DNA from: Morchella semilibera
Taxonomy: Eukaryota; Ascomycota; Pezizomycetes; Pezizales; Morchellaceae
Reading direction: 5' to 3'
Assembly: GCA_009192285.1 (NCBI GenBank)
Contig: WBVU01000010.1
Coordinates: 675,056 to 739,055 of the forward strand
Length of the DNA: 64,000 bases
The number at the start of each line of letters is the position of its first letter. The first letter of the stretch is position 1. Of this stretch, positions 1 through 11,468 are shown piece by piece. The translations under genes and the position numbers were made by a program. The notes beneath the pieces are model-generated. The model was not told the DNA's origin and ran no database searches. It saw nothing but the letters and a program-made list of their open reading frames with translations.

Positions 1-202
1 CTGCACCTCGCCCTCCACCAAGGCGTCTTCGGAACAGGGTTGTCGGATAGTATCGGTCGATGTCGGAAGTAGAATGAGAGATTAGGAAGGAGCTCGGGTA
101 ATGGAATGTAAGCGCTAGGAAGGATTGGGTAGTAACGGATAGAATTGGGGTTATTAGGAATAGTATGGGTGGTACGGGAGTGTAGTAGTTTCTATGGGAT
201 TC

Positions 203-1306
203 TGTTACGGGCATAAGAAAACCGAAGACTGCAAGAGGAGGACCCTCCCACGCTACTACGCTGCTAAAAGTCTCTATGTCCCACTGGGCGCGCCAGAGAG
301 GCACGGTGTTGCCAGTATGGAGCCCAGTGCGGAGTTGCAGAATCCCTAGTTAACGAACCTGTTTTCGACCCATGAAATAACCCCCGGAGCGTCAAAGCGC
401 CGGCTCAGTCGCTCAGGACACCGGTGGGTATATGAGGGGGCAACAGTGCGAGTTTGGAGTCAATCGGACCATANNNNNNNNNNNNNNNNNNNNNNNNNNN
501 NNNNNNNNNNNNNNNNNNNNNNNNNNNNNNNNNNNNNNNNNNNNNNNNNNNNNNNNNNNNNNNNNNNNNNNNNNNNNNNNNNNNNNNNNNNNNNNNNNNN
601 NNNNNNNNNNNNNNNNNNNNNNNNNNNNNNNNNNNNNNNNNNNNNNNNNNNNNNNNNNNNNNNNNNNNNNNNNNNNNNATGCTCCTTGGTGATAGGTAAC
701 GATGTCGGGAAAGAGTTGGCGAGCGGAGTCGAGCCCGGTACCGGGATGTTATCAGGTAGGCTAACTTCGAAGACTCCTCATGATCACTGTTGAAGGCTGA
801 GTGCATGCAGCGACGGGTTGTTATCTATTAAGGGAATAGAGCGTGAGGGATTTTTTGGGATTAGAGAGCAGGGGTATTTTAGATGGTGGGATAGTTTTGG
901 CGTTTGGTTGTCTTGGCGTATTTTCAGGGTCTTCGGGGTTTCGCACTGGATGTTTGTAGTTATAATGTTTAGTCCGCGTGACATTTGCGCGGGATATAAA
1001 TACTGTGTCATTCTCCTACTTTGTTGAAATCATCAGCGACGAAGAAAGAGTCTTATCGATATAATTACTATTACTTACGCTTTATACTTTACAATCGAAA
1101 ACCTTTCGAGTGACTTGAAAACTCCACCTCGAACCATCTTCGTATTTCAGGACCATTTTCATACTGAAAGGACTAGCATCGAGCGATCGAGACTCTAGGC
1201 GGGTTAAGACTGAGGAGACCTTGTTCCTTACTGCCTTTGCGGTTAGCGTTTCAAACTCTAAGCTCTTTACTTGACTAATCGGGTTGCTTGGTGTGACACC
1301 CTAATA
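203..1306 (+). mobile_element. Solo LTR family E inserted in the Gypsy-1 5' LTR
   Basis: The insert runs from TGTTACGGGC to ACACCCTAATA and is flanked by the 5-bp duplication GATTC (198-202 and 1307-1311). The uninterrupted site is visible in the 3' LTR near 6901-6914. A second copy lies at 46900-47919 with its own duplication, CCTCG. A TATA-like stretch (GGATATAAATAC, near 990) supports the plus orientation. No coding capacity is seen, so this is probably a solo LTR; the parent element is not in the window. It contains the assembly gap. Confidence 0.8.
474..678. other. Assembly gap of 205 N
   Basis: A run of N inside LTR-E. The corresponding segment in the second LTR-E copy (between 47176 and 47290) is only about 113 bp, so the gap length is probably an estimate. 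Confidence 0.99.
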
Positions 1307-1385
1307 GATTCTATGGTATGAGTCATTGGTGTGGGGGGATAGTTGTATATATAGTGTTTGTCCTTTCCTATGTTTCTGCCTCTCT

Positions 1386-1596
1386 AGGCAACGTCTTCTT
1401 TCTGTTAGCAATACATTACTTTGGCTTCGGCCCTTCTGTTCCCACCTCGTCCCCGAACCCGAACCTGAACCTGAATCTAAACCTGAACCTGCCTCGCCTT
1501 GGGTATATCCTGAGCCGATCCCGTCCTGCCTCTGTTCCTGAAATCTACCCCGCCTCGTCCCTGAGTTCGACCCAGCCCCGTTAGAGTACGTTGCCT
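1386..1596 (+). promoter_or_regulatory. Self-priming pair of Gypsy-1: LTR segment and primer-binding site
   Basis: AGGCAACGT in the LTR (1386-1394), about 40 nt after the TATA box, is the exact reverse complement of ACGTTGCCT (1588-1596), which begins 2 nt after the LTR end. No tRNA-like TGG primer site follows the LTR. In Tf1/sushi chromoviruses the 5' end of the transcript folds onto the primer site; the same layout is inferred here. The transcription start has not been mapped. Confidence 0.65.
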
Positions 1597-1621
1597 CTTC
1601 TTTTGGCTCCCGATATACACT

Positions 1622-3076
1622 ATGTCCGCCCAAGAAGCCTGGGTGTTTCCCGCCGCCCTTGTCGAGTTTCAACGACAGTTTAATGTTGACCCTATTGCGC
1701 TACATCGCAACCTGACCGCAATCTCGCAAATCCGGGACCGAGTCCTGGACGAAAGGAATCAAGCTCGGGCCGATCTAGCACATATGATAGCCGCCTGCCA
1801 AGATGCGGAGAATCGAGCCGCTGCTATTCCTGAACTTGAACAACAGGTGGCTGACCTGGAACGACAGCTGGCAGAGACCCGTCAGTTGAATACCCTGCTT
1901 ACGGCGCAAGTCGCTCCCCCAATGGCTCCCCCTGTTCGTCAGGTCCACTTTGAGATTAATTCTCCTCCAGTTGCTTCTCCTCTGGTGGCCCCGCTCGTTG
2001 CTCCTTCCGTCGTTCCCCCTGCTGCTCCCCCTGCGGCTCCGACCGCCCCTCGTTCCGAGAAGGTCCCTGACCCACCTAAGTTTGATTGGAAGAGGGAGGA
2101 GCTTCGCCCCTCTGTTACCCAACTTCGCCTCAAGATGCTCGCCAATCATGATCGTTTCCCTGCCGCCCAAGCCCGTCTTGCTTATGCTATTAATCTCCTC
2201 TCCGGTCGCACTCTTGCCCAGGTGATGCCCCTCGTTGTTGGAGGACGCATTGATCTGGAAGATATTGAGGCCTTGATCACTATCCTGGAGACTGCCTTCG
2301 GGGATCCAGATCATATTGCTACGGCTGAACGAGAGCTCGAGCGCCTTACTCAAGGAAGCCGAGACTTCTCTACTTACTTTGCTGAATTTCAACGATTGGC
2401 TGCTGAAGTCAGGTGGAATGATGAAGCCAAGAAACATTCGCTAACCCAAGGACTCTCTCGTGAGCTCCGCTCTGCTATGATCCACCATGACGTCCCTGCC
2501 GCCACTTCGGAATATGTTCTTCTACTCCAAAAATTGCCAGTGGACAATAGGCTCCGGGATGCTCGTGCTAGAGATCGCCCCTCTCCCTTTGCCGCCTGTC
2601 AGCCCTTTGCTCCTTCTGTCCCTGCTCGTGCTCCTGCTTCTGCTTCTGCTGCTCCTGCTCCTCACCCCTCTTACTCTCCAGGTGGTGCGGTGCCAATGGA
2701 TCTCTCTGGTGCCCGCCGCCCTCAACGTCGTGGCCCTATTACCCCTGCCGAACGTGCCCACCGTGCCGCCCAAGAACTTTGCATGTATTGTGGAGGTCCT
2801 GGGCATTTTGCCGCTGAATGTTCTGCTCGCCCTGTTGCTCGCCCTGCTCGTGTTGCTGCTACTTCTGAGGTCGGTGTACCTCCGGTTATGTCTGGGGCCG
2901 GCGCGCCTCCTGTTGTTAATCAAGCTTCTCGTCCTGTTTCTTCTCCTGGTTATGTTTTTGGGTTTCCTTTCGGTGCTTCTTCTTCTTTTGGCTCTGGCTC
3001 TTTGGGTTTGGGTTCTTCTGGTTCGATGTCCGCAACTGCCCCGGATAAGTCGGGTTTTCACGAGGACCTGTCTTAG
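1622..3076 (+). CDS. Gag polyprotein of Gypsy-1
   Basis: An intact 484-residue Gag. It has an N-terminal coiled-coil-like stretch (about residues 40-95, heptad-rich EQQVADLERQL), a proline/alanine linker, and the retrotransposon gag core (about 150-290). Then come a low-complexity Ala/Pro/Ser stretch and a CCHC zinc knuckle CMYCGGPGHFAAEC (spacing C-X2-C-X4-H-X4-C). It would form the particle and bind element RNA in the cytoplasm. The ATG lies 36 nt after the LTR end and is the first in-frame start. It is the only unbroken Gag in the window. Its end overlaps the pol frame by 28 nt and carries a frameshift signal. Confidence 0.9.
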   Translation: MSAQEAWVFPAALVEFQRQFNVDPIALHRNLTAISQIRDRVLDERNQARADLAHMIAACQDAENRAAAIPELEQQVADLERQLAETRQLNTLLTAQVAPPMAPPVRQVHFEINSPPVASPLVAPLVAPSVVPPAAPPAAPTAPRSEKVPDPPKFDWKREELRPSVTQLRLKMLANHDRFPAAQARLAYAINLLSGRTLAQVMPLVVGGRIDLEDIEALITILETAFGDPDHIATAERELERLTQGSRDFSTYFAEFQRLAAEVRWNDEAKKHSLTQGLSRELRSAMIHHDVPAATSEYVLLLQKLPVDNRLRDARARDRPSPFAACQPFAPSVPARAPASASAAPAPHPSYSPGGAVPMDLSGARRPQRRGPITPAERAHRAAQELCMYCGGPGHFAAECSARPVARPARVAATSEVGVPPVMSGAGAPPVVNQASRPVSSPGYVFGFPFGASSSFGSGSLGLGSSGSMSATAPDKSGFHEDLS

Positions 3077-6000
3077 GTGGCTTAGGCCAGGTCCCTTCTC
3101 TTTCTTTGTCTGCTTCTGCTGCTTCTGGTGTCTCTGGTGAGAAGGTTTCGGATAACGATCATCTGGTTGTTTCATGTATCGTATCTGATAAGAATAAAAC
3201 TGTCAAAACCTACTCACTTGTTGACACCGGGGCTTCCGGGTTTGCATTCATTGATGAATCATTTGTACGCCACAAGGAAATCCCTACTATTCTTTTACCC
3301 AATCCCCGCGCCCTTCATGTTATCGATGGAAGAGAAATCTCCTCTGGTAGCATTACTCATATTGCCCATTTTTCTCTCCGCATCTAAGGTTATACCGAAA
3401 GGATTTCCGCCTATGTTACCCGCCTAGGACATTATCCATTGGTGCTAGGAATCCCCTGGCTGCGCCGACACAATGTTTCTATTAACTTCGCCGATAATTC
3501 GTTGACCTTCGGGTCCCCTCGCTGTCTCCAACGTTGCAATGATGATCAAGTTCCCGCTTATGTTAAGGGAATCACCTCACCGCTTCCCGCTAATTACGAT
3601 TTTGAGATTGTCAGCGCTGCCACCTTTGCCAAAACCACCCAGGGACTAACTTTTTATGCCCTGTTCCTTGGTGGTTCTACGGAGTCGATACCCCCGGAAA
3701 TTGCCAATTTGGTTCCCCCCGAATATCACCACTTTTGGCAACGGTTTGGAAAGGAAGGTCCCCAGAAGCTGCCACCGCATTATCCCTATGATATTCAGAT
3801 TAACCTTCATGAGGGAAAGGAACCCCCCTTTGGTCCTCTATATAGTATGTCTCGAGATGAGCTGGCTGCATTGATTGAATACATTGACGATATGTTGAAA
3901 AAAGGGTTCATTGAGTCTAGATCCTCCCCCGCCGGATCCCCTGTGCTGTTCGTAAAAAAGCCTGGTGGTGGACTTCGATTCTGTGGGGACTATCGAGGCC
4001 TGAATGCGATTACTGTTAAGAATCGCTATCCCTTGCCGCTGCCCAAGGAAAAGTTTAATCAACTTTGCAAGGCCAAATGGTATACCAAGCCAGACTTGAA
4101 GAATGCCTACAATCTGGTCCGGGTTGCAGCTGGAGATGAGTGGAAAACCGCGTTTCGCACCAGAGTCGGCCATTTTCAGTATAAAGTTATGCCCTTCGGG
4201 TTGACCAATGCTCCTGCTGTTTTCCAGCATTTTATTAATGATACCCTTCGTCCCTTTCTGGACCGCTTTTGTACAGCTTATCTTGACGACATCCTTATTT
4301 ATAGTAAGGATTTGGAATCTCATCGCGATCATGTCAATCAAGTCCTGCAAGCTCTTACCGATGCCGACCTTTCTTGCTCTCCTGAGAAATGCGAATTCCA
4401 AGTTAAAGAAGTAAAGTACTTGGGCATGATTGTTACCACCGAAGGCCTAAAGCTCGACCACAAAAAGATTGAAACCATTGTTAAGTGGGCTCGTCCCCTG
4501 AACGTTAGGGATATACAAGTGTTCAATGGTTGGGCAAACTTCTATCGGCGTTTCATTAAAAACTATTCGGGAATTGTTCGTCCTCTTACTACGCTTACCA
4601 AGGGAAACGTACCGTTTATATGGTCCCTCGCTTGCGAAGGGGGATTTGAAGGATTGAAGACTGCGTTTACTACTGCCCCGATTCTTCGACATTTTGACTT
4701 TGATCGCTGAGCCATCGTGGAAACGGATGCGTCAGACTATGTTTCAGGTGGTACTCTCTCTCAGTATAGCGATGGGAATATTCTTTACCCTGTTGCTTAT
4801 TTCTCTGGAACTCACTCCCCCGCTGAATGCAATTACGAGATCTATGATAAAGAATTGCTGGCTATTATTAAGTGTTTCGAGGAATGGAGAGTTGAATTGA
4901 TGGGTGTCGCCGAACCTATTGAAGTCCTCAGCGATCATCGGAATTTGGAATTTTTCATGACTAAGAGAGATCTGAATCGCCGACAGGCACGCTGGTCAGA
5001 GTTTCTTTCGCGGTTTAATTATGTGATTAAGTATCAGCCAAGAAAGCAAGGGGGAAAACCGGATGCATTGACTAGGAGATCAGGAGATCTGCCTAAAGAG
5101 GGGGATGAACGCCTGACGCAGCAAAGTCAGACAGTATTGAAGTCCCATAATTTGGGTTTGTTGGCAGCCATTCCGGCTGTCCGAGGACAAGTCACCCCTA
5201 GAAAGACTTTTTGAACAGGCTTATGTCACTGACCCATTCCCAAATAAAATCTTAGGATTCCTCCGAGATGGCGTTAGGCACTCCCGAGAGATTACCCTAG
5301 CAGAATGTTCAACTAGGAAAGGCCTCTTGACCTACCGCGGGAAACTCTTTGTTCCAGACGATGCGCCTCTGCAATTGCACCTGTTGAAGGAACACCATGA
5401 TGCTCCGTCTGCAGGCCACCCCGGGAAAGCCAAAACCTTTCAGCTCCTCGCCCGCTCCTATTATTGGCCAGGGATGCACAGTACAGTAGACCGTTATGTA
5501 AGAAATTGCCATATTTGTAGTCGAAGCAAGACCTCCCGCCATGCCCCTTATGGAGTTCTTCGTCCTTTACCGATTCCTCAGAGACCTTGGACACATATTT
5601 CCATGGACTTTGTTACAGGATTGCCGGAGAGTAGGGGGAGAGATGCGATTCTCGTGGTAGTTGATCGTCTATCTAAGATGAGGCACTATATTGCCTGCAA
5701 TACCACCACCGGATCTGAGGATCTTGTACGCCTGTTTGTTGAGCATGTCTGGAAGCTTCATGGTCTCCCTACTAGTATTTTTTCTGATCGGGGTACTCAG
5801 TTCACGTCCCGGTTCTGGAAATCTCTTTGCAAAATGCTAAAGATTAATGTCGCCATGTCCTCAGCCTTTCACCCCGAGACTGATGGTCAGACGGAACGAG
5901 TTAATGCGGTGATGGAACAGTACTTGCGGAGTTATGTATCCTATCAGCAGGACGACTGGGTGGACTGGTTACCGCTTGCCGAATTTGCCTCTAATAATCA

Positions 6001-6760
6001 CCCCTCGGAAACAACTCAAGTTTCTCCTTTTATGGCTAATTATGGTTTTGACCCACGCTTTACCGAGAATTTAGCACTACCCCCATTTATTGATGTCCCC
6101 CAGGATACCGAAGCTCTTGTGGAAAGGATGACGGAAATTCATGATCAGTTGCAAGTTGAGATGCGCTATGCCCAGGACCGACAGGAAACTAATGCTAATG
6201 CTCACCGCGTCCCCGCCCCGGTTTATAAAATAGGTGACGAGGTGTGGTTGAATGCTAGGAACATTCAAACTACCCGGCCTTCTCGCAAACTCGATTGGAA
6301 ACGATTGGGACGCTTCCGGGTTAAGTCCGTTATTAGTCCCTACGCCTACGAACTTGATCTTCCATCCACTATGAAGATACATCCCGTTTTTCATGTGTCA
6401 AAGCTCGAGCCATGTGCTATGGATCCTCTACCGGGACATATTCCCCCTCCGGCACCTCCGGTGATTGTTGACGGTGATGAAGAATGGGAAGTTGATGAAC
6501 TTCTAGACTCTCGCCTTCGCTACTCCCGACTGCAGTATTTGGTTAAGTGGAAGGGTTACGATGCACCAACCTGGGAGTACGCTGAGAATCTTACCAATGT
6601 CCCACGCTTGTTGACCCGATTTCATACGGCATATCCTACCAATCCGAGACCTAACGGAGTTCTCGCGGAGCTCGAACCTAATGAGAGGGCAACTATCACG
6701 GCTCCGCCTCCTGCACCTCGCCCTCCGCCAAGGCGTCTTCGGAACAGGGTTGTGGGATAG
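3049..6760 (+). pseudogene. Pol of Gypsy-1 (protease, RT, RNase H, integrase, chromodomain), decayed
   Basis: Domains in order: aspartic protease (LVDTGASGFAFID, near 3220), reverse transcriptase (catalytic YLDDILIYS, near 4285), RNase H ([15 protein letters not shown], near 4720), integrase zinc finger (HHDAPSAGHPG...CHICSRSK, 5390-5530), and integrase core (acidic residues in [17 protein letters not shown] and FHPETDGQTER). A C-terminal chromodomain (near 6480-6630: EWEVDELLDSR...YLVKWKGYDAPTWE) marks it as a chromovirus. Expression would need the -1 shift from gag. Defects: in-frame stops at 3385-3387 and 4708-4710 and a frameshift near 5185. The last codons run into the 3' LTR. Unlikely to be active as it stands. 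Confidence 0.9.
3052..3094 (+). promoter_or_regulatory. Gag-Pol -1 ribosomal frameshift signal of Gypsy-1
   Basis: GGGTTTT (3052-3058) fits the X-XXY-YYZ slippery rule in the gag frame. A 5-nt spacer follows, then a perfect 7-bp stem GGACCTG (3064-3070) / CAGGTCC (3088-3094) with a 17-nt loop that contains the gag stop. Pol is open in the -1 frame from 3049. Gypsy-2 has the same heptamer and spacer with a different but paired stem. Confidence 0.75.
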
Positions 6761-7189
6761 TATCGGTCGAGGTCGGAAGTAGAATGAGAGATTAGGAAGG
6801 AGCTCGGGTAATGGAATGTAAGCGCTAGGAAGGATTGGGTAGTAACGGATAGAATTGGGGTTATTGGGAATAGTATGGGTGGTACGGGAGTGTAGTAGTT
6901 TCTATGGGATTCTATGGTATGAGTCATTGGTGCGGGGGGATAGTTGTATATAGTATAGTGTTTGTTCTTTCCTATGTTTCTGCCTCTCTAGGCAACGTCT
7001 TCTTTCTGTTAGCAATACATTACTTTGGCTTCGGCCCTTCTGTTCCCACCTCGTCCACGAACCCGAACCTGAACCTGAATCTAAACCTGAACCTGCCTCG
7101 CCTTGGGTATATCCTGAGCCGATCCCATCCTGCCTCTGTTCCTGAAATCTACCCCGCCTCGTCCCTGAGTTTGACCCTGCCCCATTAGA
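6694..7189 (+). mobile_element. 3' LTR of Gypsy-1 (family A)
   Basis: This 496-bp copy of the LTR starts TATCACGGCTCC inside the end of pol and finishes CCATTAGA. It shares the TATA box and AGGCAACGT segment with the 5' copy. The downstream flank ATTAG is the expected target duplication; its partner lies outside the window. The element sits in a minus-strand LTR-B. Confidence 0.88.
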
Positions 7190-7546
7190 ATTAGATGGTT
7201 TCCTTAGTTCTTTCTTTCTTTTCTCTCTGTCTCGTCTTCCTGTTATCTCGGTACATGGGAATCTACTCCTATTTCTAAAGCCATAGCCTCTCGTACCAAA
7301 TCCTCGATCTTCTGACAAGAAGAAACCCATAGTACCTCTCATCGTTCTCATTGAGGTCCATTCGGTCCTCACTCTCCCTGCCCTGTGCCCTTGTGTCCTT
7401 GCCTTTGCCTTTGCCTTTGCCTGTGCTTGTGCCTGCCCGGTGTTACCTTTGTCTTCGTCGGTCTCCTCGTCGTTTAGGCTGTACCCCCCGAGTCCTTCTG
7501 GGTCATCATTATCATCTTCTTCTTTGCGTCAGGTTACTCCGTCACA
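7190..7546 (-). mobile_element. LTR family B fragment, minus strand
   Basis: This is the reverse complement of the family-B LTRs (TGTGACGGAGTAACC...GGGACA), ending at 7546 with TCCGTCACA. Its left part is cut by Gypsy-1. The right flank is a gag fragment of another element, so LTR-B inserted there first and Gypsy-1 later. Confidence 0.75.
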
Positions 7547-7749
7547 GAATCGGGGGCAGTGGCGGAGGAGCATCCAGGGGTAACTACGGGGTCGGGAGCC
7601 GGAGGGGAGACCAAGGAGATGGTGGCCAAAGTATCTTCAATAAGGTTGTAGGCCTGGCACCATTCGGCGCCATCCAGCTCATCAGGTACTGGATAAGCAC
7701 CGATGAATGCCCGGAGGCGCTCCATCAGGGGAGCAAAGTCAGAGGACAT
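7547..7749 (-). pseudogene. N-terminal gag fragment of a family-D Gypsy
   Basis: A minus-strand reading frame starting at 7749 (MSSDFAPLMERLRAFIG...) sits just downstream of the family-D 5' LTR and primer site, which is where gag is expected. It is cut at 7547 by the LTR-B insertion. The protein is too short to assign a domain; position alone suggests Gag. Confidence 0.5.
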
Positions 7750-7793
7750 GGTGATATTGTTGTGCCGGTTGGTTAGGGGTGGACGCAACCTAA

Positions 7794-8287
7794 TCTTACG
7801 GGACGGGGTCGATGGCCAGAGGCTAGAGCAGATAGAGGGACTCCGGAGAGTCGGGCGCCATTTACAGGGGTTAACGGGGGGCTTGGTAATTGACCGAGGC
7901 GAGCGGATTCACACGAGGGTACCAAGGGGCACAACCGAGAGTAGAAAACGAAAGTAACCTTTATAACCAAGTAGATTTTTAATAAGCGAACCACAGGAGA
8001 AACCAGGAAAGAACAAGAACAGGGAACCCAAAGAAAAGGGTTATTTAACAGGAGGTTGCGTAAGGAAAGAAGAAAAGGAAAGACAAAGGGAATCCCAGCG
8101 CCTATATATAGTGCTTCCTGCTATCGATTTCTAATCCGTACCATGGAACCCTATAGAAACCGAAAAAAATACTATCGCTTCCCGCAACCGATCATCCATA
8201 CTAATCTCCGATCAACCCAACTTGACAAATCCCGATACAATTACCAATCACTCCTCCCATTCCCTAACGCCTAGACCACGCCGTGAC
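7794..8287 (-). mobile_element. 5' LTR of a family-D Gypsy, with self-priming site
   Basis: Read on the minus strand it begins TGTCACGGCGTGG at 8287 and ends GTAAGA at 7794. A TATA box lies near 8104-8110. ACGCAACCT in the LTR (8061-8053) is complementary to AGGTTGCGT (7791-7783), placed 2 nt after the LTR end: the same layout as families A, 2 and C but with a different sequence. The 3' LTR is outside the window or lost. Confidence 0.65.
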
Positions 8288-8393
8288 AGTCAGTCAGAAT
8301 AATAAGATTCATATAAATGCCATTCAGGAAGAGTATTCCATAATGCCCACCCCGATAAGTTCATGGATAGGGTATATTCAGACCTTCAAGTTC

Positions 8394-10123
8394 CTAATCC
8401 AAAAGCTCTATATCATTAATATCGTCCTCAGTCAGGTAATCCCATCCCTTTGGTGAAGGCGTTTGGGGCCTTTGGGTAGGCCCAGCTACGATTGCCGAAG
8501 GCCTATGAAGCACTGCACAAAGCCTTAAGGGTTTTGCCTCTGTGGCCCTAAGCCAACCTTCCAGCTCTTGATCGTCTCCGATCATCACATATTCCAGATC
8601 TGGGGGATAAGCTGCCTGCCCCGGGGTGCCGAATTGGACATTGCCTCGTAGAAGGCTCGAACAGCCCTATTAGGGCCCCCTGGAGTGGCCAGTGGGACTC
8701 GCTTCAGCGCGAGGGCTGCTAAATCATACATAGACATCACTTTGAGAATGCCGGTAAATGGCGTAAGCGACGCAATCCCATACCAGTCTTATGGACGGTA
8801 CGTATCGCTTGGGATGGCAGTAGCCTTCTCTGGGTCAATAACATGTACAGTTATTGCGGGCCTGGAAGGTATTCCTAAATTCTCCTAGGACTTGAGTACC
8901 ATCTTGTAATATCTCTCGTTATCCACCAAACTTTCCAAAGTTTCATCATGATGTTTGTCTATTCTTTTCCTCTTCTGTGATAGATCTACAATGAGATGGG
9001 CTAGGGCTGCTTGGATCTTTATAGAGTCCTCTGAAGCCTTGTCTAACCACTTGGGCTTCAAATTCGTGAGGGCCTTGTGATCCATGGCATATTCGCACAA
9101 GTAATTGAATGAAGAATCGCCTGAGCTGGATTTATTCATCCACGCTGTCCTTGTCATCTCATCGGCGAGCTCTTTGCATAGAGTTTTATAGATACTATCT
9201 TTATCTAAGTGCAAGATCCTCCGGCAGTTGTATGTGGTCTGGCAAATGTACTTGGCGGGCTGTTTGTATCGTGGTGCCATTTCAGGGTCCTCCTTGGTCT
9301 TTTGGACCCGCTTCCTGACTTGTGGGTCTATGTGATGGAGTAACCTGACGCAAAGAAGAAAATGACAATGATGACGCAGAAGGACTCGAGGAGCACAGCC
9401 TAAGCAACGAGGGGCCGACGAAGACAAGGGCAACACCAGGCAGGCACAAGCATAGGCACCGGCAAAGGCAAAGGCAAGGGCACAAGGGCACAGGGCAGGG
9501 AGAGTGAGGACCGGATGGACCTCAACGAGAACGATAAGAGGTACTATGGATTTCCTCTTTCTAAAGGACAGAGTCTTGGGTACGAGAAGCTATGGCTTAG
9601 AAATAGGAATAGACTCCTATGTACCGAGATAACAAGAAGATGAGACAGAGAGAAAAGAAAGAAAGAACTAAGGAAAATATCTATCCCCGCTATTTACCAC
9701 CCCTCCTTCCCCAGTACGCTATAACTCATACATCAGCTCATAGAAACTCATAGAAACACATAACAACCACACCTCATAATCCTCCCCACCATCTTCGTTA
9801 TTTACATTACAAATGCATCACGCCATTGAACCTCTTAGAATCCAATTACGACACCCCTTCCTTAACTCACCCCTCCCTCGCTTAACATCACCCTAACCAT
9901 CATAACAGTGCTTCGACTACCGAACCCTCAAGACCGATGCCAAGACGTCGGGACAGTCTAACCTGGGGGGTAGGGAACGTCGAGCCTTATGGGTAGGTGT
10001 CGTTGGGGGGACGCCAGGGGCCACCGACAAGCCCTTGGGAGTCCTGGATCCTGAAGGCCCGGATCTTGAAGGCTCAGATCCTGGAGGGCGTAGAACAGGG
10101 CTTTTCGGAGGCTCCTCAGACAT
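8394..10123 (-). pseudogene. ORF2 of P1 (unknown conserved Plavaka cargo protein), broken
   Basis: Reading the minus strand: a Ser/Pro-rich N-terminal part from MSEEPPKSP at 10123 (the acidic serine-rich frame continues upstream without an ATG), a 625-bp LTR-B insertion, then MAPRYKQPAKYICQ (from 9280). A conserved block with GWVNK-like and EDSIKIQAALAHLIVDL segments follows, and then an acidic tail ending EDDINDIELLD at 8394. P2 has TGG where P1 has a stop at 8885-8887, and a frame change follows. No family is recognised. Homologues lie in P2, P3 and P-A, always divergent from the transposase. Function unknown; perhaps a DNA-binding or regulatory partner of the transposase. Confidence 0.6.
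9331..9955 (+). mobile_element. Solo LTR family B in ORF2 of P1
   Basis: A 625-bp LTR (TGTGATGGAG...GGGACA) flanked by the perfect 5-bp duplication GTCTA (9326-9330, 9956-9960). The empty site is visible in P2 near 52164-52180. Confidence 0.9.
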
Positions 10124-10844
10124 TTTCGACTTTCCCTTCTGGGTGCTCCGGAGTATCTCTTCCTCTGACTCGATCTCTATGTAGGATGCAACACTACTGC
10201 TAGAGGCTGAACTAAGGCTGTAGTCCGAGCTCTCACTATCAATGTACTGCCCGGGGATTAATGGTCCGACCTCCCATTTTTTGGATGTGTTTTTATCACT
10301 ATGGGAGGATATGCGGCTTCGTTTTTGGCCTTGTTTAGGGCTTGCCGGGGTGTTGTCGGGGGTGTTTGGTTAGGGGTGCGGTTTGGATGGCGACTTATAG
10401 AAAGAGGAAAAAAAAGCCTCCTGTATATATGTCAATTGCTTGAATAAAGAGCAATAGAGAGGATAAGATACCATCTTATATCGTGTATTATAAACTCTTG
10501 AAGGCTTCCAGAGACTTGGAGATAGTGTATTAAGCTTGAGCCAGTGTATCGATCCTAGAAATGGATAGGGATAGAAGTAAGAGAATAGGAGAACGCGGGG
10601 TATCTTCGATCAAACTTCACTACGTCATATGTTGGAGTAACAATTGAACATCATATTGAATCATATGATGTCACTCGAATATTGTGATCAGAACGTTAGT
10701 GCGATAAGATATGATCTATCGGTGAACGGGCCCATTTAGAGTGCCAACCTCTCCGAAGCCTCCCAAGCCTAGGAAGCTTAGGAAGCCCCCTGGGGCTCCA
10801 GAGTCTCCAAAGCCTCCAGAGCCTCCGAAGCCCCCACCAATATT
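10124..10844. promoter_or_regulatory. Divergent intergenic region of P1
   Basis: The upper half holds the acidic serine-rich extension of the ORF2 frame on the minus strand (about 10250-10124). The rest is AT-rich with TATATATG near 10425, then a GGAGGCTC-type repeat run at 10740-10840. It matches P2 (about 51290-52010) in reverse. It probably drives ORF2 leftward and the transposase rightward. Confidence 0.45.
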
Positions 10845-10981
10845 CATCAGCAAGACTTCGTTTGTCTCCTGATATCTCCTGAGCCTCAGGAGACTCAAAA
10901 TATATGCAGGAGTCTCAAGAGACTCTCAGGAGACCCAGGAGACTGTTGGGAGACCACAGTCACAAGTTGAGTTTGCTGATG
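10845..10981. mobile_element. 137-bp CATCAGCAAG MITE
   Basis: CATCAGCAAG...TTGCTGATG termini with the 2-bp duplication TT on both sides. The same locus in P2 (about 51281-51292) is empty, so the insertion is directly shown. The inside is built of CTCAGGAGAC / GTCTCCTGAG repeats. Non-coding; probably mobilised by a Plavaka-type transposase with matching termini. Confidence 0.88.
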
Positions 10982-10994
10982 TTGACTATCAACA

Positions 10995-11468
10995 ATGAGA
11001 TCACGATGTCCATTTTGCATACGGAACTACGCCAATGCTGGTAGTTTCGATCGACATCTCTCAAAAGTCCACCCATCGCGGACCCGCGGGTGGTACAACA
11101 GGCAGCTTTCAGGGACTCCCGTTGAGGGCTCGCGTAGCCTTCCCGAAGGCTCAGGAGGTCCCCACGAGGGTAGACATTTGAACATACTAGACGAAAGCGA
11201 ATCCGATACTGAATCGAATGATGATCATGCTTTGGGATCCACGCAGTTCAATCTAGCACCTACCATATACGAGGGTGCAGAGGAGCCTATATTCACCGCA
11301 ACGGGATATGATGAAGGCTCAGAAAGCCTTTTGATCAACCCATGGCAGCCTTTCGAATCAGCAGAGGAATTTCAGTTATCGTGCTGGTTCCTACAATCGA
11401 ATGTATGTATAAGGCCTCTGGAAGGCTCGGAAGGCAAGAAACAATTAGCGAGGTGTCAGGAGAGGTAA
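10995..11468 (+). pseudogene. Plavaka-type transposase N-terminus of P1, truncated
   Basis: Starts MRSRCPFCIRNYANAGSFDR with a C2H2 zinc finger (CPFC...HLSKVH). An acidic stretch and the conserved NPWQPFESAEEF block follow. The match to P2 stops about residue 135; the rest of the frame (to 11468) is sequence corresponding to the far side of P2 (about 48000), so nearly 3 kb including the catalytic core is deleted. In P2 this start carries a 1-nt deletion; here it is intact. P1 is therefore non-autonomous. Confidence 0.75.

Larger units (their letters stand above)
1..1585 (+). mobile_element. 5' LTR of Gypsy-1 (LTR family A), split by a solo LTR
   Basis: This matches the 3' LTR at 6694-7189 along its length, apart from the insertion at 203-1306. 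The first ~18 bp of the LTR (TATCACGGCTCC...) lie before the window. A TATA box is at 1346-1354 and the LTR ends with GTTAGA at 1580-1585. Family-A LTRs run TATCAC...GTTAGA rather than TG...CA. Confidence 0.85.

Noticed and set aside
2487-3175. Long leucine-rich and arginine-rich frames overlapping gag
   Set aside because: They are other-frame shadows of the Pro/Ala/Ser-rich gag tail and show no domain.
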